DNA from: Pseudomonas pergaminensis
GTDB taxonomy: Bacteria > Pseudomonadota > Gammaproteobacteria > Pseudomonadales > Pseudomonadaceae
Assembly (NCBI RefSeq): GCF_024112395.2
Contig: NZ_CP078013.2
Span: 1 to 64,000 of the forward strand
Direction: 5' to 3'
Length of the DNA stretch: 64,000 bases
Notes under the pieces: generated by a model
Told to the model about the DNA's origin: nothing
Seen by the model: the letters and a program-made list of their open reading frames with translations, nothing else
The model's database searches: none
Made by a program: the position numbers and the translations under genes
Shown here: piece after piece, positions 12,128 through 22,392 of the stretch
How positions within the stretch are numbered: the stretch's first letter is position 1
Layout: each line of letters begins with the position of its first letter

Positions 12128-14182
12128 TCAGCTCAGCGTCGAAATGTCAGCGATATTGACGAACAAGCCACGCAGGCGCGCCAGCATGGCGTAGCGGTTT
12201 TTCCGCACGCCGGCATCTTCGGCATTGATCATCACGGCTTCGAAGAACGCATCCACCGGCTCACGCAAGGTGGCCAGGCGCGCCAATGCTTCGGCGTAGT
12301 TGCGCTCGGCGATCAGCGGCTTCACGGCGTTTTCAGCCTTGGCGATGGCCGAGTTCAGCGAAAACTCCTTGGCGTCTGCAAACAGGCCAGGGTCGACGTC
12401 GGCATTGCCCAGGCCTTCGGCCTTGCTCAGCAGGTTCGACACACGCTTGTTCACGGCGGCCAGTGCATCGGCTTCCGGCAGTTTGCGGAAGGCCTGCACG
12501 GCTTGTACGCGCTGGTCGAAGTCCAGCGCCGAACCCGGCTGCAGGGCACGTACCGACAGGTACACCGACACGTCCACGCCTTCGTCTTCGTAGCGCGCAC
12601 GCAGGCGGTCGAACACGAACTCCAGCACTTGCTCGGCCAGGCCGGCCTGCTTGACCTTGGCACCGAACTGGCCGACGGCGAACACCACGGCCTGGGTCAG
12701 GTCGAGGTCGAGCTTCTTGTCGATGAGGATACGCAGCACGCCCAGGGCCGCACGGCGCAGGGCATACGGGTCTTTGCTGCCGGTTGGCAACATGCCGATA
12801 CCGAAGATACCCACAAGGGTATCCAGCTTGTCGGCGATCGCCACGGCTGCACCGGTCAGGGTGGTCGGCAGTTCAGCGCCGGCACCGCGTGGCATGTATT
12901 GCTCGTTCAGGGCCAGGGCGACATCTTGCGGCTCGCCGTCGTTGAGCGCGTAGTAGTAGCCGGCGACACCTTGCATCTCCGGGAACTCGCCGACCATCTC
13001 GGTGGCCAGGTCGCACTTGGACAGCAAGCCTGCACGCGCAGCCCAGGCGGAATCGCCGCCAATGCGTGGCGCAATGTAGGCGGCCAGCTTGGAGACCCGT
13101 ACGGCCTTGTCGTAGACGCTGCCGAGTTTTTCCTGGAACACCACGTTTTGCAGGCGCAGGTTGAAGTCTTCGAGCTTCTGCTTCTTGTCTTGCTTGAAGA
13201 AGAACTCGGCGTCGGTCAGGCGCGGGCGAACGACTTTTTCGTTACCGGCGATGATCTGCTGCGGGTCCTTGCTCTCGATGTTGGCCACGGTGATGAAACG
13301 CGGCAGCAACTTGCCATCCACATCCAGCAGGCAGAAATACTTCTGGTTGTCCTGCATGGTAGTGATCAGCGCTTCTTGCGGCACGTCGAGGAAACGTTCC
13401 TCGAACGAGCACACCAGCGGCACTGGCCACTCAACCAACGCCGTCACTTCGTCGAGCAGGCTTGGCGGCACGATAGCGGTGCCTTCCTGCAGGCGGGCCA
13501 GCTCTTCGGTACGCTTGCTGATCAGCTCGCGACGCTCGTTGGCGTCGGCCAGCACATAGGCGGCGCGCAGGTCGTTGAGGTAGTTGGCCGGCGACGTGAT
13601 GCGTACGGCTTGCGGGTGGTGGAAGCGGTGGCCACGGGAATCACGACCGGCTTTCTGGGCGAGGAGGGTGCAGTCGATGACTTGATCACCGAGCAGCATC
13701 ACCAGCCACTGGGTCGGACGTACGAACTCTTCCTTGCGAGCACCCCAGCGCATGCGCTTGGGAATCGGCAAGTCGTTCAGGGAATCTTCGACGATGGTCG
13801 GCAACAGGCTGGCGGTCGGCTTGCCGGTGATGACCTGGCTGAAACGTAGTTTCGGGCCGCTCTGGTCGATCTCGCTTAGCTCGACGCCACACTTCTTGGC
13901 AAAACCCAGTGCAGCTTGAGTCGGGTTGCCTTCAGCATCGAAAGCCGCCTGGCGTGGCGGGCCGTCGAGGTTGATGCTGCGGTCCGGCTGCTGGGTTTCC
14001 AGCGCGGTCAGCAACACGGCCAGGCGACGTGGCGCGGCGTAGACTTTTTTCGCGGCGAATTTCAGGCCAGCGGTCTGCAGGCCTTTTTCGATACCGGCCA
14101 GGAACGCGTCGGCCAGGGTGTTCAGTGCCTTGGGTGGCAGCTCTTCGGTGCCCAGTTCAACCAGGAAATCTTGAGCACTCAT
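12128..14182 (-). CDS. glyS: Glycyl-tRNA synthetase beta subunit
   Basis: This is the beta subunit of the alpha2-beta2 bacterial glycyl-tRNA synthetase, needed for tRNA recognition. The 684-residue product begins [20 protein letters not shown], the characteristic family N-terminus, and contains the [21 protein letters not shown] region. Its ATG overlaps the glyQ stop by 4 bases, which implies translational coupling and matched subunit output. The long open frame on the opposite strand here is a shadow. Confidence 0.98.
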   Translation of the reverse strand: MSAQDFLVELGTEELPPKALNTLADAFLAGIEKGLQTAGLKFAAKKVYAAPRRLAVLLTALETQQPDRSINLDGPPRQAAFDAEGNPTQAALGFAKKCGVELSEIDQSGPKLRFSQVITGKPTASLLPTIVEDSLNDLPIPKRMRWGARKEEFVRPTQWLVMLLGDQVIDCTLLAQKAGRDSRGHRFHHPQAVRITSPANYLNDLRAAYVLADANERRELISKRTEELARLQEGTAIVPPSLLDEVTALVEWPVPLVCSFEERFLDVPQEALITTMQDNQKYFCLLDVDGKLLPRFITVANIESKDPQQIIAGNEKVVRPRLTDAEFFFKQDKKQKLEDFNLRLQNVVFQEKLGSVYDKAVRVSKLAAYIAPRIGGDSAWAARAGLLSKCDLATEMVGEFPEMQGVAGYYYALNDGEPQDVALALNEQYMPRGAGAELPTTLTGAAVAIADKLDTLVGIFGIGMLPTGSKDPYALRRAALGVLRILIDKKLDLDLTQAVVFAVGQFGAKVKQAGLAEQVLEFVFDRLRARYEDEGVDVSVYLSVRALQPGSALDFDQRVQAVQAFRKLPEADALAAVNKRVSNLLSKAEGLGNADVDPGLFADAKEFSLNSAIAKAENAVKPLIAERNYAEALARLATLREPVDAFFEAVMINAEDAGVRKNRYAMLARLRGLFVNIADISTLS

Positions 14183-15132
14183 TGTGCAGCCTCCAGCTTA
14201 GCCAACACTTCATCACGCAGGTCCGGGGTTGCCATCGGGAAGCCCAGCTTGGCGCGAGCCAGCAGGTAGGCTTGGGCGACGGAACGCGCCAGGGTGCGCA
14301 CACGCAGGATGTATTGCTGGCGCGCGGTAACCGAGATGGCACGGCGGGCATCCAGCAGGTTGAAGGTATGGGAGGCCTTCAACACCATTTCATAGCTTGG
14401 CAACGGCAGCGGCTGGTCGAGTTCGATCAGGCGCTTGGCTTCGCTTTCATAGAAGTCGAACAGTTCGAACAGTTTGTCGACGTTGGCGTGTTCGAAGTTG
14501 TAGGTGGACTGCTCCACCTCGTTCTGGTGGAACACGTCGCCGTAGGTCACTTTGCCGAACGGACCGTCAGCCCACACCAGGTCGTAGACCGAGTCCACGC
14601 CTTGCAGGTACATGGCCAGGCGCTCGAGACCGTAGGTGATCTCGCCGGTCACCGGGTAGCACTCGATGCCACCGGCTTGCTGGAAGTAAGTGAACTGCGT
14701 CACTTCCATGCCATTGAGCCAGACTTCCCAGCCCAGGCCCCAGGCGCCCAGGGTCGGCGATTCCCAGTTGTCTTCGACAAAACGGATGTCATGGACCAGT
14801 GGGTCGAGGCCCACATGCTTGAGCGAGCCCAGGTACAGTTCCTGGAAATTGTCCGGGTTCGGCTTCAGTACCACCTGGAACTGGTAGTAGTGCTGCAGAC
14901 GGTTCGGGTTTTCGCCGTAGCGGCCGTCAGTCGGGCGACGACTGGGCTGCACATAAGCGGCGTTCCAGGTTTCCGGGCCAATGGCCCGCAGGAAGGTAGC
15001 GGTGTGGAAAGTGCCGGCGCCTACTTCCATATCGTAGGGCTGAAGTACCACACAACCTTGCTCGGCCCAGTATTGCTGGAGGGCGAGGATCAAGTCTTGG
15101 AAGGTACGCACGGCTGGCGTAGGCTGGCTCAC
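14179..15132 (-). CDS. glyQ: Glycyl-tRNA synthetase alpha subunit
   Basis: This is the catalytic alpha subunit of heterotetrameric glycyl-tRNA synthetase. The highly conserved sequence [18 protein letters not shown] starts at GTG 15132, with an AGGTGA ribosome binding site 5-8 bases upstream. Another GTG three codons upstream (15141) overlaps that site and is less likely. The 317-residue length matches the family. Class II motifs are visible ([30 protein letters not shown]). It is the first gene of the glyQ-glyS-gmhB-plsC unit and is divergent from tag. Confidence 0.97.
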   Translation of the reverse strand: MSQPTPAVRTFQDLILALQQYWAEQGCVVLQPYDMEVGAGTFHTATFLRAIGPETWNAAYVQPSRRPTDGRYGENPNRLQHYYQFQVVLKPNPDNFQELYLGSLKHVGLDPLVHDIRFVEDNWESPTLGAWGLGWEVWLNGMEVTQFTYFQQAGGIECYPVTGEITYGLERLAMYLQGVDSVYDLVWADGPFGKVTYGDVFHQNEVEQSTYNFEHANVDKLFELFDFYESEAKRLIELDQPLPLPSYEMVLKASHTFNLLDARRAISVTARQQYILRVRTLARSVAQAYLLARAKLGFPMATPDLRDEVLAKLEAAQ

Positions 15133-15213
15133 GAAATTCACCTGTTACTTGGGCTGCGATTTAAAGAGCGGGAGTATACCCGATTCGGCCGCGCCACCAT
15201 CCCCTGGAGCCTT

Positions 15214-15771
15214 ATGCCACGCTGCTTTTGGTGTTCTGAAGATCCGCTGTACATGGCTTATCACGATCAGGAGTGGGGAACGCCGCTGCGCGATGCGCAG
15301 GGTTTGTTCGAGTTGCTTTTACTCGAAGGGTTCCAGGCGGGCCTGTCCTGGATCACCGTTTTACGCAAACGCGAGCATTATCGAAAGGTCTTGTTCGGTT
15401 TTAATGCGCAGCGCTTGGCCCAACTGAGCGACGCCGAGATCGAAGCGCTGATGCTCGATCCGGGCATCGTGCGTAACCGCCTGAAACTCAATGCCACCCG
15501 ACGCAATGCCGCCGCCTGGCTGGCGCTGGAGGACCCGGTGGGGTTGCTCTGGTCCTTCGTCGGCGGCACACCCAAGGTCAACCATTTCAAGGATCGCAGC
15601 GAAGTCCCGGCGATCACGCCCGAGGCCGAAGCGATGAGCAAGACGCTGAAAAAAGCCGGCTTTACCTTTGTCGGCCCGACCATTTGCTACGCGTTCATGC
15701 AGGCCTCGGGCATGGTCATGGACCACACTCAGGACTGCGACCGTTACGCGGACCTGGCCAACGCCGGTTAG
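15214..15771 (+). CDS. tag: DNA-3-methyladenine glycosylase I
   Basis: Tag excises 3-methyladenine from alkylated DNA. The 185-residue form starts at MPRCFWCSEDPLYMAYHDQEWG, the family signature. The open frame runs far upstream through glyQ but without Tag features. Predicted zinc ligands are the N-terminal Cys, the His of YHDQEWG and the C-terminal His/Cys of HTQDC. It is divergent from glyQ, with about 80 bases for both promoters, and is followed by the lipid A acyltransferase gene after 40 bases. Confidence 0.96.
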   Translation: MPRCFWCSEDPLYMAYHDQEWGTPLRDAQGLFELLLLEGFQAGLSWITVLRKREHYRKVLFGFNAQRLAQLSDAEIEALMLDPGIVRNRLKLNATRRNAAAWLALEDPVGLLWSFVGGTPKVNHFKDRSEVPAITPEAEAMSKTLKKAGFTFVGPTICYAFMQASGMVMDHTQDCDRYADLANAG

Positions 15772-15811
15772 AATGCCGGCTTTGCGCACCACACACGATC
15801 AGGAGTGACCT

Positions 15812-16699
15812 GTGGAAAAGTTTAAAGGCGCCTTGCTGGTAGGCGCTCTCCGGCTGTTTGCCCTGCTGCCATGGCGCGCTGTCCAGGCCGTCGGCACGGC
15901 TATTGGCTGGATTATGTGGAAAACCCCCAACCGTTCCCGCGACACCGTGCGGATCAACCTCTCCAAATGCTTCCCGGACATGGACCCCGCCGAGCGCGAA
16001 GCGCTGGTCGGCCGCAGCCTGATGGACATCGGCAAGTCCCTGACCGAAAGCGCCTGCGCCTGGATCTGGCCGGCCCAGCGCTCCATTGACCTGGTGCGTG
16101 AAGTCGAAGGACTGGAGGTGCTGCATGAAGCCCTCGCCTCGGGCAAAGGCGTGGTCGGCATCACCAGCCACTTGGGCAACTGGGAAGTGCTGAACCACTT
16201 CTATTGCAGCCAATGCAAACCGATCATTTTCTACCGCCCGCCCAAACTCAAGGCGGTGGACGAATTGCTGCGCAAGCAGCGCGTGCAATTGGGCAACCGT
16301 GTGGCCGCGTCGACCAAGGAAGGCATTCTCAGTGTGATCAAGGAAGTGCGTAAAGGCGGCCAGGTAGGTATCCCCGCCGACCCGGAGCCGGCCGAATCCG
16401 CCGGGATCTTCGTGCCATTCTTCGCCACCCAGGCGCTGACCAGCAAGTTCGTGCCGAACATGCTCGCCGGTCACAAGGCGGTAGGCGTGTTCCTGCATGC
16501 GCTGCGGCTGCCGGACGGTTCGGGTTACAAAGTGATCCTGGAAGCGGCGCCGGAAGACATGTACAGCACCGACACCGCCACGTCCTGCGCGGCGATGAGC
16601 AAGGTGGTGGAACGTTATGTCGGCGCGTACCCGAGCCAGTACATGTGGAGCATGAAACGCTTCAAGAAGCGCCCGCCGGGTGAGGCGCGGTGGTATTGA
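15812..16699 (+). CDS. lpxL: Lipid A biosynthesis lauroyl acyltransferase (LpxL/HtrB family)
   Basis: The predicted enzyme adds a secondary acyl chain to lipid A at the inner membrane. It is a 295-residue protein starting at GTG 15812 (MEKFKGALLVGALRL) with an N-terminal membrane anchor and the catalytic HX4E motif SHLGNWEVL near 112-120. The conserved GGQVGIPADPEPAESAGIFVPFF region follows. Pseudomonas carries two LpxL-type paralogues; I cannot tell from sequence alone whether this one uses 2-hydroxylaurate or laurate. Confidence 0.93.
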   Translation: MEKFKGALLVGALRLFALLPWRAVQAVGTAIGWIMWKTPNRSRDTVRINLSKCFPDMDPAEREALVGRSLMDIGKSLTESACAWIWPAQRSIDLVREVEGLEVLHEALASGKGVVGITSHLGNWEVLNHFYCSQCKPIIFYRPPKLKAVDELLRKQRVQLGNRVAASTKEGILSVIKEVRKGGQVGIPADPEPAESAGIFVPFFATQALTSKFVPNMLAGHKAVGVFLHALRLPDGSGYKVILEAAPEDMYSTDTATSCAAMSKVVERYVGAYPSQYMWSMKRFKKRPPGEARWY

Positions 16700-16732
16700 G
16701 CCACCCCTGACTCAAGACCCATGAAGATCTAA

Positions 16733-16819
16733 TGTGGGAGCTGGCTTGCCTGCGATGCAGGCAATTCAGTCTTTGAGTTAAACCGAGTTGATGCCATCGC
16801 AGGCAAGCCAGCTCCCACA
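16733..16819. repeat. REPIN (inverted pair of REP sequences)
   Basis: Two 24-base arms (16733-16756 and 16796-16819) are perfect inverted copies of TGTGGGAGCTGGCTTGCC plus TGCGAT, separated by about 39 bases. It lies between two convergent genes and may fold into a long hairpin. Confidence 0.93.
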
Positions 16820-16829
16820 AGGAATCGGC

Positions 16830-17141
16830 TCAAGGTTGGCGGTCGAGTTTCTTCAGGAACACCGTCATCTCTTTTTCAGCTTGTTTGTCGCCATGGGCCT
16901 GGGCCGCTTCGATGCCCTTCTCCCACGCCAGCCGCGCCGCCGAACGATCTTCCAAGCCCAACTGCGCCTTGCCCAGAAGCTTCCACGCCGCCGAATATTT
17001 CGGATCAAACTCGACGCACTTTTGCAGATGCTCCGCCGCCTTGGCGTTGTCTTTCAAGTCCAGATAACCCTTGCCCAAGCCAAATCGCAGCAGCGCGTTA
17101 TCCACACCCTTGGCGAGCATTTTCTCCAGTGACTCAAGCAT
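16830..17141 (-). CDS. Small TPR-repeat protein
   Basis: A 103-residue soluble protein with about two tetratricopeptide repeats: LLRFGLGKGYLDLKDNAKAAEHLQKCVEFDPKY and AWKLLGKAQLGLEDRSAARLAWEKGIEAA. Such repeats mediate protein-protein contacts; the partner is unknown. A gene of this type sits next to trkA in Pseudomonas by memory of synteny. It contains a perfect DnaA box at 17098-17106, probably incidental. It is transcribed in the same direction as trkA but separated by 43 bases containing a single REP. Confidence 0.85.
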   Translation of the reverse strand: MLESLEKMLAKGVDNALLRFGLGKGYLDLKDNAKAAEHLQKCVEFDPKYSAAWKLLGKAQLGLEDRSAARLAWEKGIEAAQAHGDKQAEKEMTVFLKKLDRQP

Positions 17142-17153
17142 ACAACCCCCCCC

Positions 17154-17179
17154 TGTAGGAGCCGGCTTGCCGGCGGTAG
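17154..17179 (+). repeat. Solitary REP sequence
   Basis: A single arm beginning TGTAGGAGCCGGCTTGCC with its own short internal hairpin (GCCGGC/GCCGGC). No inverted partner was seen nearby, unlike the paired copies elsewhere. Confidence 0.7.
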
Positions 17180-17184
17180 CGCCA

Positions 17185-18558
17185 TCAGAAAAAACTCAGC
17201 CCCACGTGGAACAACTTCTCCACATCGCGAATATGTTTCTTATCCACCAGAAACAGGATCACATGGTCCCCGGTTTCAATCACCGTATCGTCATGGGCGA
17301 TGATCACTTCTTCATCACGAATGATCGCGCCTATGGTCGTCCCCGGCGGCAGGCCGATATCACGGATGGCCTTGCCGATCACCTTGCTCGATTTCGAGTC
17401 ACCGTGGGCAATCGCCTCGATGGCTTCCGCCGCGCCTCGACGCAGGGAGTGCACGCTGACGATATCGCCACGGCGCACGTGGGCGAGCAAGGTGCCGATG
17501 GTGGCCAACTGCGGGCTGATGGCGATGTCGATATCGCCACCTTGGATCAAGTCCACATAAGCCGGGTTGTTGATGATGGTCATCACCTTTTTCGCACCCA
17601 GCCGCTTGGCCAGCAATGACGACATGATATTGGCTTCGTCATCGTTGGTCAGGGCCAGGAAGATATCGGCGTCGGCGATGTTTTCTTCCATCAGCAGGTC
17701 GCGGTCCGAGGCGCTGCCTTGCAGGACGACGGTGCTGTCGAGGGTGTCGGACAAATGCCGGCAACGTGCCGGGCTCATCTCGATGATCTTGACCTGGTAG
17801 CGGCTTTCGATGGCTTCGGCCAAGCGCTCGCCGATCTGCCCTCCCCCCGCGATGACGATGCGTTTGTAGGTCTCGTCGAGGCGGCGCATTTCGCTCATGA
17901 CCGCGCGAATATTCGCCTTGGCGGCGATGAAAAATACTTCGTCGTCAGCCTCGATCACCGTATCGCCCTGGGGCAGGATCGGGCGGTCACGGCGGAAAAT
18001 CGCGGCTACGCGGGTTTCCACATTCGGCATGTGCTCGCGCAACTGACGCAGTTGCTGCCCCACCAGCGGGCCGCCGTAATAGGCCTTTACCGCGACCAGT
18101 TGCGCCTTACCGCCGGCAAAGTCGATCACCTGCAGGGCGCCGGGGATTTCGATCAGGCGCTTGATGTAGTGGGTGACCACTTGCTCGGGGCTGATCAACA
18201 CGTCCACCGGAATCGCATCGTTGTCGAACAGGCCGGCGCGGGTCAGATAGGCCGCTTCGCGCACGCGGGCGATCTTGGTCGGGGTGTGGAACAGGGTGTG
18301 GGCGACCTGGCAGGCGACCATGTTGGTTTCGTCGCTGTTGGTCACGGCGACGAGCATGTCGGCATCGTCAGCGCCGGCCTGGCGCAGCACGGTTGGAAAC
18401 GACGCGCGACCCTGCACCGTGCGGATGTCCAGGCGGTCGCCGAGGTTGCGCAGGCGCTCGGCATCAGTGTCGACCACGGTGATGTCGTTGGCTTCACTGG
18501 CCAAATGTTCGGCCAGCGTACCGCCGACCTGCCCTGCCCCAAGGATGATGATTTTCAT
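17185..18558 (-). CDS. trkA: Trk system potassium uptake regulatory protein TrkA
   Basis: TrkA is the cytoplasmic NAD(H)-binding gating subunit of the Trk K+ transporter. The 457 residues form two tandem RCK units: a Rossmann domain with [13 protein letters not shown] at 7-19 plus a TrkA-C domain, then a second Rossmann domain with [13 protein letters not shown] near 239 plus TrkA-C. Both halves are intact. It follows rsmB by 22 bases on the same strand and is the last gene of the def/fmt/rsmB/trkA group. The membrane subunit (TrkH/TrkG) is not in the window. Confidence 0.97.
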   Translation of the reverse strand: MKIIILGAGQVGGTLAEHLASEANDITVVDTDAERLRNLGDRLDIRTVQGRASFPTVLRQAGADDADMLVAVTNSDETNMVACQVAHTLFHTPTKIARVREAAYLTRAGLFDNDAIPVDVLISPEQVVTHYIKRLIEIPGALQVIDFAGGKAQLVAVKAYYGGPLVGQQLRQLREHMPNVETRVAAIFRRDRPILPQGDTVIEADDEVFFIAAKANIRAVMSEMRRLDETYKRIVIAGGGQIGERLAEAIESRYQVKIIEMSPARCRHLSDTLDSTVVLQGSASDRDLLMEENIADADIFLALTNDDEANIMSSLLAKRLGAKKVMTIINNPAYVDLIQGGDIDIAISPQLATIGTLLAHVRRGDIVSVHSLRRGAAEAIEAIAHGDSKSSKVIGKAIRDIGLPPGTTIGAIIRDEEVIIAHDDTVIETGDHVILFLVDKKHIRDVEKLFHVGLSFF

Positions 18559-18580
18559 CCGGTCACTCCCTTAAAACCAT

Positions 18581-19891
18581 TCAGCCGCGCGCGGCGGCGA
18601 TCTTGATCAGTTTGGCGTAGTAGAAGCCATCGTGTCCGCCTTCTTGCGCGAGCAACTGGCGGCCATGGGGCTGCTTGATGCCGGCCGTGGTGGCAAGGTC
18701 CAGCTCCCGGGCGCCGCTGGTGCGGGCGAGGAAGGCTTCGATCACCTCGGTATTTTCAGTCGGCAACGTGGAGCAGGTGGCGTAGAGCAGGATGCCGCCG
18801 ACTTCCAGGGTTGGCCACAGCGCGTCGAGCAATTCGCCTTGCAGCACGGCCAGCGCGGCGATGTCATCGGGTTGGCGGGTGAGCTTGATGTCCGGGTGGC
18901 GACGGATCACCCCAGTGGCGGAGCACGGCGCATCGAGCAGGATGCGCTGGAACGGTTTGCCGTCCCACCAGGTGGCGGTGTCGCGGCCGTCGGCGGCGAT
19001 CAGTTCGGCGCTGAGGCCCAGGCGGGCGAGGTTTTCGCGCACGCGCACCAGGCGCTTGGCTTCCAGGTCGACAGCCACCACACCGGCGAGGTCTTGTTGT
19101 ACCTCAAGGATGTGGCAGGTCTTGCCGCCTGGCGCGCAGCAGGCATCCAGCACGCGTTGGCCGGGCGCCAGGTCGAGCAGGTCGGCAGCCAGTTGCGCCG
19201 CTTCGTCCTGCACGCTGATCCAGCCTTCGGCAAAGCCCGGCAGGCTGCGCACATCGGTGGCCGCTTCGAGCACGATGCCGTCGACGCTGTACACGCACGG
19301 CGTGGCATTGATGCCGGCGGTGGTGAGCAATTGCAGGTAGGCGTCACGGCTGTGATGACGACGGTTGACCCGCAGGATCATCGGCGGGTGCGCATTGTTC
19401 GCCGCGCAAATGGCTTCCCACTGCTCAGGCCAGAACGCCTTCAGGGATTTTTGCAGCCAGCGCGGATGGGCGGTGCGCACCACCGGGTCATGTTCCAATT
19501 CGGCCAGCAGCGCTTCGCTTTCGCGCTGGGCGCGGCGCAGCACGGCATTGAGCAGGGCTTTGGCCCAAGGTTTTTTCAGCTTGTCGGCGCAACCGACCGT
19601 TTCGCCGATCGCGGCGTGAGCGGGGACGCGGGTATAGAGCAACTGATACAGGCCCACCAGCAGCAGCGCCTCGACATCCGCATCGGCGGCCTTGAACGGC
19701 TTCTGCAGCAGCTTGGCCGCCAGCGCCGACAAGCGTGGCTGCCAGCGGGCCGTGCCAAAGGCCAGGTCCTGGGTGAAACCGCGATCGCGGTCTTCGACCT
19801 TGTCCAACTGGGTCGGCAATGAACTGTTCAGCGACGCCTTGCCGTTGAGAACGGCGGCGAGAGCCTTGGCGGCGGCCAGACGCGGGTTCAT
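18581..19891 (-). CDS. rsmB: 16S rRNA (cytosine(967)-C(5))-methyltransferase
   Basis: RsmB methylates C967 of 16S rRNA using S-adenosylmethionine. The 436-residue protein has an N-terminal NusB-like RNA-binding domain (about 1-130) and a C-terminal Rossmann methyltransferase with the SAM motif [16 protein letters not shown], the motif IV cysteine in [17 protein letters not shown] and the catalytic TCS of [16 protein letters not shown]. Its start overlaps the fmt stop by 4 bases, indicating translational coupling. Confidence 0.97.
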   Translation of the reverse strand: MNPRLAAAKALAAVLNGKASLNSSLPTQLDKVEDRDRGFTQDLAFGTARWQPRLSALAAKLLQKPFKAADADVEALLLVGLYQLLYTRVPAHAAIGETVGCADKLKKPWAKALLNAVLRRAQRESEALLAELEHDPVVRTAHPRWLQKSLKAFWPEQWEAICAANNAHPPMILRVNRRHHSRDAYLQLLTTAGINATPCVYSVDGIVLEAATDVRSLPGFAEGWISVQDEAAQLAADLLDLAPGQRVLDACCAPGGKTCHILEVQQDLAGVVAVDLEAKRLVRVRENLARLGLSAELIAADGRDTATWWDGKPFQRILLDAPCSATGVIRRHPDIKLTRQPDDIAALAVLQGELLDALWPTLEVGGILLYATCSTLPTENTEVIEAFLARTSGARELDLATTAGIKQPHGRQLLAQEGGHDGFYYAKLIKIAAARG

Positions 19892-20841
19892 TGGGCGACC
19901 ACCCCGAGGACGGTGCCCAGGGCAAATTTCTCACGACGGCTGTTGAACAAATCGCTGAAATTAAGCGCCTTGCCCCCGGGCAATTGCAGACGGGTCAGGC
20001 ACAGCGCCTGATCGCCGCAAGCGACCAACAGGCCGTCCTTGCTGGCGCCGATGATTTCACCGGGCGCGCCCCTGCCTTCGGCCAGGGTTGCGGCCAGCAC
20101 TTTCAAGGCTTCGCCATTTAGCGTGCTATGGCAGATCGGCCACGGGTTGAAGGCGCGTACCAGGCGTTCCAGCTCCACGGCCGGGCGGCTCCAGTCGATG
20201 CGCGCTTCGTCTTTGTTCAGTTTGTGGGCGTAGGTCGCGAGGCTGTCGTCCTGTATTTCGCCTTCCAGCGTACCGGCTGCCAGGCCGGCAATGGCCTGGA
20301 TCACGGCAGGCGGGCCCAGCTCGGCAAGGCGGTCGTGCAGGCTGCCGCCGGTGTCTGCGGCGGTGATCGGGGTGGTGACTTTCAGCAACATCGGGCCGGT
20401 GTCCAGGCCAGCCTCCATGCGCATCACGGTCACGCCGCTCTCGCTGTCGCCGGCTTCCACGGCCCGCTGGATCGGCGCCGCCCCGCGCCAGCGTGGCAGC
20501 AGCGACGCATGGCTGTTGATGCAACCCAGGCGCGGGATATCCAGCACCGCTTGCGGCAGGATCAAGCCGTAGGCAACGACCACCAACAGGTCTGGCTTGA
20601 GCGCCGCCAGTTCGGCCTGGGCCTCGGCATTGCGCAAGGTCGGCGGTTGCAGCACGGGAATGTCGTGCTCCAGCGCCAACTGCTTGACCGGGCTCGGCAT
20701 CAGTTTTTGCCCGCGACCGGCCGGGCGATCCGGCTGGGTGTATACCGCGACGATGTCATAAGGGCTGGCAAGCAGCGCCTTGAGGTGTTCGGCGGCAAAT
20801 TCGGGGGTACCGGCAAAAACAATGCGCAGTGGCTCGGTCAT
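19888..20841 (-). CDS. fmt: Methionyl-tRNA formyltransferase
   Basis: Fmt formylates initiator Met-tRNA using 10-formyltetrahydrofolate. The 317-residue protein begins [20 protein letters not shown], has the catalytic [20 protein letters not shown] region with conserved Asn and His, GLDTGPML with the catalytic Asp, and a C-terminal tRNA-binding domain. It lies downstream of def, but an intrinsic terminator stands between them (20875-20898), so it probably needs its own promoter or read-through. Confidence 0.98.
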   Translation of the reverse strand: MTEPLRIVFAGTPEFAAEHLKALLASPYDIVAVYTQPDRPAGRGQKLMPSPVKQLALEHDIPVLQPPTLRNAEAQAELAALKPDLLVVVAYGLILPQAVLDIPRLGCINSHASLLPRWRGAAPIQRAVEAGDSESGVTVMRMEAGLDTGPMLLKVTTPITAADTGGSLHDRLAELGPPAVIQAIAGLAAGTLEGEIQDDSLATYAHKLNKDEARIDWSRPAVELERLVRAFNPWPICHSTLNGEALKVLAATLAEGRGAPGEIIGASKDGLLVACGDQALCLTRLQLPGGKALNFSDLFNSRREKFALGTVLGVVAQ

Positions 20842-20874
20842 GGGAGTTCTCGGTTAAAAGCAGTCACAAAAGAA

Positions 20875-20898
20875 AAAGGCTTGCCGCAGCAAGCCTTT
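20875..20898 (-). terminator. Intrinsic terminator between def and fmt
   Basis: Read on the minus strand, a perfect 10-bp stem AAAGGCTTGC/GCAAGCCTTT with a 4-base loop is followed by a T-rich run. It lies 13 bases after the def stop and about 34 bases before the fmt start. Confidence 0.85.
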
Positions 20899-20910
20899 GG
20901 AAGAAGGGCA

Positions 20911-21417
20911 TCAAGCTTGCTGGCGATGCTTTTTTTCCAGCTTCTTCTTGATCCGGTCGCGCTTGAGCGTGGACAGGTAGTCGACAAACAGCTTGCCATT
21001 GAGGTGGTCGCATTCGTGCTGGATGCACACCGCCAGCAGGCCTTCGGCAATCAGCTCGAACGGCTTGCCGTCGCGGTCCAGGGCCTTGATCTTGACGCGC
21101 AGCGGGCGTTCGACGTTCTCGTAGAACTCCGGCACCGACAGGCAGCCTTCCTGGTATTCACCCATCTCGTCGGTCAGCGGTTCGAACTCTGGGTTGATGT
21201 ACACCATCGGTTCGCTGCGATCTTCCGACAGGTCCATGACCACGACGCGCAGATGCACGTTGACCTGGGTAGCGGCGAGGCCGATGCCCGGGGCTTCATA
21301 CATTGTTTCAAACATGTCATCGACCAACTGACGAACCTTGTCGTCCACTACGGCCACCGGTTTGGCGATCGTGCGCAGGCGCGAGTCGGGAAATTCGAGG
21401 ATGTTCAAAATAGCCAT
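20911..21417 (-). CDS. def: Peptide deformylase
   Basis: Def removes the formyl group from nascent proteins, the reaction partner of Fmt. The 168-residue form starts at [15 protein letters not shown] (ATG 21417). An upstream in-frame ATG at 21549 would add 44 unrelated residues. All three metalloenzyme motifs are present: [17 protein letters not shown] and QHECDH (metal ligands Cys and two His). It is divergent from the LysM-less gene at 21553. Confidence 0.98.
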   Translation of the reverse strand: MAILNILEFPDSRLRTIAKPVAVVDDKVRQLVDDMFETMYEAPGIGLAATQVNVHLRVVVMDLSEDRSEPMVYINPEFEPLTDEMGEYQEGCLSVPEFYENVERPLRVKIKALDRDGKPFELIAEGLLAVCIQHECDHLNGKLFVDYLSTLKRDRIKKKLEKKHRQQA

Positions 21418-21552
21418 AAGCGTAATTGCTGCACATGTGAGGTAGAGGCAAATCGGCTTTGGGATGGACCCAGACAGCCGGTGTGAAACGTCCCTAAGCC
21501 GCGAAGGCCCTGGCATTTCACGCGAACGCACATAATAAAGGAGATTCACCCC

Positions 21553-22329
21553 ATGAGGAAATCGCTACTCGTCTTGCTGCTGTGGGCCCCGCTTGCCATG
21601 GCCCTGCTGCCCCAGCCCGTCCAGCGTCTGGATCAAACGACGCAACAGGCCATACAGCGCTTTTTACTGCATAACCGCATTCTTGATTCGCCCCAGGATC
21701 TGGACAACGCCCCTTACATTATCGCCGCCGATGCAGGGCGTGTGCTGGGGGCTAACGGTGAGCGGGTGTATGCCCGAGGCAACCTGGAACCTTCCCAACC
21801 CCATTACGGAATATTCCGACGCGGCAAGGTCTATACCGACCCTCAGACCCAGGAGCTGCTGGGCATCAATGCCGACGACATCGGCACGGCGCAATTTGTC
21901 GTGGCCGGCGACCTGACGACCCTGGCCGTACAGCGGGTCACTCAAGAGGTGCGACCCGGCGACCGCCTGTTAAGCGCGGAGTCTCCCGTCGACCCGGCGA
22001 CTTTTTCGCGCAAGCCAAGCGCGGCTTTCGTGAAAGGGCAAATCATCGATATCCCCAAAGGCGTCACTCAGATCGGCGTGCTCGATGCCGTCACGCTCAA
22101 CAAAGGTCGCCGCGATGGCCTGGCCGAAGGCCAACTGCTCAGCGTGATCAAGACAGGCGCCACCGTCCGCGACACCCTCACTGGTGCCCCGGTGGCACTT
22201 CCCGATGAGCACGCCGGCACCCTGCTGGTGTTTCGCACCTACGAAAAGCTCAGTTACGGCCTGGTGCTCAGTGCCTCACGACCCTTGGTGGTGATGGACC
22301 GTTTCGAGACTGCTCATCAAACACAATAA
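21553..22329 (+). CDS. Exported protein related to LysM-domain proteins but lacking LysM
   Basis: A 258-residue exported protein with a clear signal peptide ([17 protein letters not shown]). The mature part contains [49 protein letters not shown] and [10 protein letters not shown], which I recognise as the C-terminal region of the roughly 340-residue LysM peptidoglycan-binding protein normally encoded upstream of dprA in Pseudomonas. The LysM segment expected just after the signal peptide (a YTVVKGDTLW-type motif) is absent, and the signal peptide runs directly into the C-terminal region. A GGAG-type ribosome binding site precedes ATG 21553. Whether the protein is still functional is unknown. 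Confidence 0.82.
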   Translation: MRKSLLVLLLWAPLAMALLPQPVQRLDQTTQQAIQRFLLHNRILDSPQDLDNAPYIIAADAGRVLGANGERVYARGNLEPSQPHYGIFRRGKVYTDPQTQELLGINADDIGTAQFVVAGDLTTLAVQRVTQEVRPGDRLLSAESPVDPATFSRKPSAAFVKGQIIDIPKGVTQIGVLDAVTLNKGRRDGLAEGQLLSVIKTGATVRDTLTGAPVALPDEHAGTLLVFRTYEKLSYGLVLSASRPLVVMDRFETAHQTQ

Positions 22330-22358
22330 ATAGCCTGCTAAATAAGTTACCAACAGAG

Positions 22359-22367
22359 TTATCCACA
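22359..22367 (+). promoter_or_regulatory. DnaA box (perfect consensus) upstream of dprA
   Basis: TTATCCACA lies 26 bases before the dprA start codon, within the region where its ribosome binding site and possibly its promoter lie. A regulatory role for DnaA is possible but not shown. Confidence 0.45.
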
Positions 22368-22392
22368 GCTTGTTCTGGTCAAGGACGATCCA

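Noticed and set aside
12503..13849. A 448-codon open frame on the plus strand inside glyS
   Set aside because: Antisense shadow of a conserved gene with no domain features or ribosome binding site.
17198..17213. A parS-like sequence AGCCCCACGTGGAACA in the 3' end of trkA
   Set aside because: Three mismatches to the palindrome in one arm; only a half-site matches.
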